Source: Gemmatimonadota bacterium (GTDB taxonomy: Bacteria; Gemmatimonadota; Gemmatimonadetes; Longimicrobiales; Gaopeijiaceae). From it: 9,134 nt of DNA. A program made the translations under genes and the position numbers. Below, one piece after another: positions 6,789 to 9,134 of this stretch. Each line of letters begins with the position of its first letter. Positions within the stretch are counted from its first letter, which is position 1. The stretch lies in contig JACQVC010000214.1 in the NCBI GenBank assembly GCA_016209995.1, positions 1 to 9,134 on the forward strand, given 5' to 3'. The notes below the pieces were generated by a model. That model was not told the origin of the DNA. It saw only the letters and a list, made by a program, of their open reading frames with translations, and did not search any database.

Positions 6789-6857
6789 CGCTGGCCGGGT
6801 GTCGGCGGTAGGGTTTTTCGAGCCTCCCGTCGCGAAAGAGGGTCGTCAGGAGGGTTT

Positions 6858-7853
6858 ATGAGCCGTCGAGCTCCTGCCGCCACGGTCGCCTTGGCGATCG
6901 CGACGGCCGCGCTGTCGCTCGGAGCGGTCCCGGTTGCCGCACAAGACCCCAGCGGCGCGCCGCCTGCGCGGGCGGTGCCGCGCACCTCGGACGGGCGCCC
7001 CGACCTGCAGGGGTACTGGACCAACGACTCCTACACGCCGCTCGAACGGCCGGTTGAGCTGGGCACCAAGATGTTCTTCACCGACGAGGAAGCGGCCGCG
7101 TATCTCAAGCGCAACCTCGACCTGCTTCACGGGCAGTCCAGGGACAACATCCATTACGACGACGCGATCTGGCAGGGTGAAAATTACCAGAAGCTGGCGC
7201 ACGTGCGCACCTCGCTCATCGTCGATCCGCCCGACGGCCGCATTCCGCCGCTCGCGCGGGAAGGCGCCGCCCGCGAAACGAGGCGGGTCGAGGCGAGCCG
7301 GCACCGCGGGCCGGCCGACAGCGCCGAGCACCGCTCGCTCGCCGAACGGTGCATCTCCTGGGGGAACGTCGGTCCGCCGATGCTCCCGCCGACCTACAAC
7401 GCGAATTTTCAGATTCTCCAGACGCCCGGGTCTGTGGTCATCCGCTACGAGATGATGCACGACGTGCGCATCATCCCGATGGACGGCAGGCCGCATCTCG
7501 GTGCGGGCCTCCGCCAGCTGGCGGGAGACTCGCGGGGACGCTGGGACGGCGAGACGCTGGTGGTCGAGACCACCAATTTCACCAACGAGACGAATTTCCG
7601 CGGTGCCCCGGCGCGGACGCGGCAGGATATCTTCGCCAGCGCCGCGCTGCGCGTGGTCGAACGGTTTACGCCGCTCGATGCCGACACGATTCGGTACGAG
7701 TTCACCGTCGAGGATCCTCAGACCTGGACCAAACCGTGGTCGGGCGAGATGCCCATCCGCCGGTTCGACGGGCCGATCTACGAATTCGCGTGCCACGAGG
7801 GGAACTACGGGCTACCGAACATCCTGAGCGCCGCGCGGGTTCTCGGGCAGTAA
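6858..7853 (+). CDS. Uncharacterised secreted protein, 'PD-(I/L)-QG' family of soil bacteria
   Basis: A 331-residue exported protein of a family that I recognise by pattern but cannot name or assign a function. Seen: a clean signal peptide (residues 1-28, cleavage after VAA), then 'GRPDLQGYWT' at 46-55 and 'TPLERP' at 60-65. A polar, charged middle follows, then a C-terminal half with strong-looking blocks: 'EMMHDVRIIPMDGRPH' at 198-213, 'GRWDGETLVVETTNF', 'RYEFTVEDPQTWTKPWSGE', and 'CHEGNYG' at 312-318. The mature chain has exactly two cysteines, C165 and C312, which could pair in the periplasm. H201, H213, H313 and E314 are candidate active-site or metal residues, by inference only. There is no membrane segment after the signal. 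Its strong Shine-Dalgarno AGGAGG (6848-6853) is 4 nt from the ATG. It heads a plus-strand run with the SMP-30 gene 45 bp downstream. Confidence 0.85.
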   Translation: MSRRAPAATVALAIATAALSLGAVPVAAQDPSGAPPARAVPRTSDGRPDLQGYWTNDSYTPLERPVELGTKMFFTDEEAAAYLKRNLDLLHGQSRDNIHYDDAIWQGENYQKLAHVRTSLIVDPPDGRIPPLAREGAARETRRVEASRHRGPADSAEHRSLAERCISWGNVGPPMLPPTYNANFQILQTPGSVVIRYEMMHDVRIIPMDGRPHLGAGLRQLAGDSRGRWDGETLVVETTNFTNETNFRGAPARTRQDIFASAALRVVERFTPLDADTIRYEFTVEDPQTWTKPWSGEMPIRRFDGPIYEFACHEGNYGLPNILSAARVLGQ

Positions 7854-7858
7854 CGCGA

Positions 7859-7871
7859 CCCCGAATCGGGG
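7859..7871. repeat. CCCCGAATCGGGG inverted repeat in 45-bp intergenic gap
   Basis: Six-base arms CCCCGA and TCGGGG flank one A, just after the stop at 7851-7853 and before the next gene's Shine-Dalgarno. In RNA it would fold as a CCCC/GGGG stem with a five-base loop. No T-run follows, so readthrough into the SMP-30 gene is likely. It could be a stabilising 3' hairpin or a repressor site. Confidence 0.4.
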
Positions 7872-7898
7872 GCGCCGCCGCGGCAATGGAGGGCAGGC

Positions 7899-8885
7899 AT
7901 GAGACCCAGACTGGGCGTTGTGGCGGTGGCCGTGTTCGCCGGCGCATGCAGCACGGCCGAGGCGCCCACTCCGGCCGGGGCGCCCGCTCCGGCCGAGGCG
8001 CCGATCAATATCGAGGCCTTCACGGTCGTCAACGAAGCCGCGTTCCGCCAGTTGCTGCCCGCCGACGGCGCGGTCACCAAGCTGGCGGGCGACCTGCAGT
8101 TCGTCGAGGGGCCCGTCTGGATCGATCGCGAGGAGGGGTATCTCGTCTTCAGCGACATTCCGGCCAACGAGCTGAAACGCTGGGATCCGGTGGGTGGCGT
8201 GCAGACCTTTCGCGCGCCGAGCGGCATGGCCAACGGCAATACCCTCGATCTCCAGAACCGGCTCGTGACGGCTCAGCACGACGGCCGGATTACCCGTACG
8301 GCGGAGGACGGCACGGTGACCACCGTTGTGGACGCGTACATGGGCCGGCGCCTGAGCTCGCCCAATGACGTCGTCGTCAAATCCGACGGCAGCCTGTGGT
8401 TCACCGATCCGCCCTACGGGCTCGGCGACCGGAAGCAGGAAACGCCCGGCAACTACGTCTACCGCCTCGGACCCGACGGCTCGACACTCACCGCCGTCGT
8501 GACCGACATGGATCGCCCCAACGGGCTGTGCTTCTCGCCAGACGAGGCGACGCTGTATGTCGCCGACTCCGGGATGCAGACCCGTCACATTCGATCGTTT
8601 GCCGTCGGCGCCGACGGATCGGTTTCGGGCGGCGACGTGTTCGCTACGCTCGATCGGGGTGCGCCCGACGGCATCCGGTGCGACGAACTGGGCCACGTCT
8701 GGTCGAGCTCCGGCGACGGCGCACAGATCTTCTCGGCCGCCGGCGAACTCGTCGCCCGGATCCTGCTGCCCGAGGCGGCGGCGAATCTCGCCTTCGGCGG
8801 GCCCGACGGCCGAACGGTGTATTTCACGGCGCGGACCTCGCTGTACTCGGTGCCCGCGCTCGTGCGGGACGCGAGGAACCGTTAG
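7899..8885 (+). CDS. SMP-30/gluconolactonase-like six-bladed propeller, putative lipoprotein
   Basis: A 328-residue protein of the SMP-30/gluconolactonase/luciferin-regenerating family. Known members are metal-dependent lactonases that open sugar lactones. Seen: a short hydrophobic leader with a possible lipobox (A-G-A-C17), then an Ala/Pro-rich linker (20-35) suggesting envelope anchoring, then the propeller from about residue 60. The four residues that bind the divalent metal in human SMP30 (E18, N103, N154, D204) match, by motif, E70 (EGPVW), N156 (SPNDVV), N208 (RPNGLCFSPD) and D257 (PDGIRCD), so an active lactonase-type site looks intact. The 'LWFTDPPYG' blade motif is also typical. The start has GGAGGG (7888-7893) 5 nt upstream. 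It probably shares a transcript with the upstream secreted-protein gene. The lipobox is weaker than a canonical L-A-G-C, so plain secretion is the alternative. Substrate unknown. Confidence 0.87.
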   Translation: MRPRLGVVAVAVFAGACSTAEAPTPAGAPAPAEAPINIEAFTVVNEAAFRQLLPADGAVTKLAGDLQFVEGPVWIDREEGYLVFSDIPANELKRWDPVGGVQTFRAPSGMANGNTLDLQNRLVTAQHDGRITRTAEDGTVTTVVDAYMGRRLSSPNDVVVKSDGSLWFTDPPYGLGDRKQETPGNYVYRLGPDGSTLTAVVTDMDRPNGLCFSPDEATLYVADSGMQTRHIRSFAVGADGSVSGGDVFATLDRGAPDGIRCDELGHVWSSSGDGAQIFSAAGELVARILLPEAAANLAFGGPDGRTVYFTARTSLYSVPALVRDARNR

Positions 8886-8946
8886 CAGCGGCGCGCCCGC
8901 GAGGGAGCTGTGAGGGAAGTGCCGCCGCGAGCGACCGAGCCGGGGT

Positions 8947-8963
8947 GTGGGGCGGAGCCCCAC
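8947..8963 (+). promoter_or_regulatory. Strong GC hairpin 3 nt before a Shine-Dalgarno
   Basis: GTGGGGC (8947-8953), loop GGA, GCCCCAC (8957-8963) is a perfect seven-pair stem that can extend by two G-U pairs (positions 8945-8946 with 8964-8965). It ends 3 nt before AGGAGG (8967-8972) of the next gene. It could end or stabilise the SMP-30 transcript, or control ribosome access. No T-run follows. The rest of the 8886-8978 gap shows nothing definite. Confidence 0.55.
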
Positions 8964-8978
8964 GTGAGGAGGTGGCAG

Positions 8979-9134
8979 ATGAAGGCACGCATGCTGGCGC
9001 TTGCGGGAGCAGTGGCCGTCGCGGCCGCGCTCGCGTGGCTCGGGCCCGCTCCCGAGGCGGGTGCCCAGACGTGGACGCCGCCGCGGTCGCCGTGGGGCGA
9101 TCCCGACATCCAGGGGATCTTCTCGACCGATGAC
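8979..9134 (+). CDS. Start of a second secreted 'PD-(I/L)-QG' family protein (partial, cut by window edge)
   Basis: Only the first 52 codons are present; the frame is open at the right edge. Seen: a signal peptide (MKARMLALAG, hydrophobic to about residue 22, likely cleavage near AGAQ at 27-30), then 'SPWGDPDIQGIFSTDD', which matches the position and pattern of 'TSDGRPDLQGYWTNDS' in the protein at 6858-7853. I therefore call it a paralogue, although the short overlap limits certainty. The start has AGGAGG (8967-8972) 6 nt upstream. An in-frame GTG at 8910 with GAGGGA before it would add 23 charged residues ahead of the signal peptide and translate through the hairpin, so I reject it. It lies 93 bp after the SMP-30 stop on the same strand. 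Confidence 0.75.
   Translation, partial: MKARMLALAGAVAVAAALAWLGPAPEAGAQTWTPPRSPWGDPDIQGIFSTDD

Larger units (their letters stand above)
6631..6857. promoter_or_regulatory. Divergent intergenic region with two short-repeat tracts
   Basis: At 227 bp this is the longest non-coding stretch here, and it should carry promoters for the minus-strand VOC gene and the plus-strand secreted-protein gene. It is richer in A and T than the flanking genes between 6643 and 6737. AT-rich TATCCTAATAC (6696-6706) could hold a plus-strand -10 box, and TTGATG (6671-6676) is a 4/6 match to a -35 box, but the spacing (19 bp) is poor. A strong Shine-Dalgarno AGGAGG (6848-6853) precedes the ATG at 6858. Confidence 0.35.

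Noticed and set aside
7259..7350. Possible frameshift in the Arg-rich middle of the secreted protein at 6858
   Set aside because: The frame stays open and the family-like blocks on both sides are in the same frame, so no break is needed.
8910..8978. GTG at 8910 as the start of the right-edge gene
   Set aside because: It would put 23 charged residues before the signal peptide and run translation through the hairpin. The ATG at 8979 has a better Shine-Dalgarno.

Overview
The window is GC-rich, densely coded bacterial DNA with eight protein genes, the last one cut by the right edge. I infer a soil or sediment Acidobacteriota-type genome, perhaps Vicinamibacteria. The reasons are the GC-rich codon use, the many Sec-exported enzymes, a polyvinyl-alcohol-dehydrogenase-like quinohemoprotein, a YtcJ-type amidohydrolase, and two members of an uncharacterised secreted family ('PD-(I/L)-QG' after the signal peptide) that I know from such genomes. 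No rRNA or other marker gene is present, so the phylum is a guess. There is no tRNA, CRISPR array, transposase, phage gene or other sign of recent transfer.

Layout from the left. Bases 1-109 hold no gene I can support. On the minus strand an amidohydrolase (1959-3638) is followed 10 bp later by a cytochrome c/PQQ propeller dehydrogenase (110-1948); the dehydrogenase's Shine-Dalgarno overlaps the amidohydrolase stop, so the two look like one operon. Divergent to it is a cytosolic SAM methyltransferase (3739-4584, plus). Convergent to that is a minus-strand pair: a six-bladed NHL propeller resembling peptidyl-hydroxyglycine amidating lyase (4629-5561), and upstream of it an exported double-VOC protein (5695-6630). 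A 227-bp divergent intergenic region (6631-6857) carries two unusual short repeats. A plus-strand run follows: an uncharacterised secreted protein (6858-7853), an SMP-30/gluconolactonase-like putative lipoprotein (7899-8885), and the start of a second member of the uncharacterised family (8979 onward).

Seven of the eight products begin with a Sec or lipoprotein signal; only the methyltransferase is cytosolic. Three different beta-propeller families (PQQ, NHL, SMP-30) lie within 9 kb. Together with the amidohydrolase and VOC protein this suggests an envelope or periplasmic set that oxidises and hydrolyses small organic molecules, with electrons leaving through the dehydrogenase's heme c. The substrate cannot be read from the sequence and the pathway is inference.

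The least explained items are the lyase-like propeller with an apparent change at the catalytic tyrosine, the paired members of the uncharacterised family around the SMP-30 gene, and the intergenic repeats and hairpins. I see no clear new defence, mobile or RNA-guided system.
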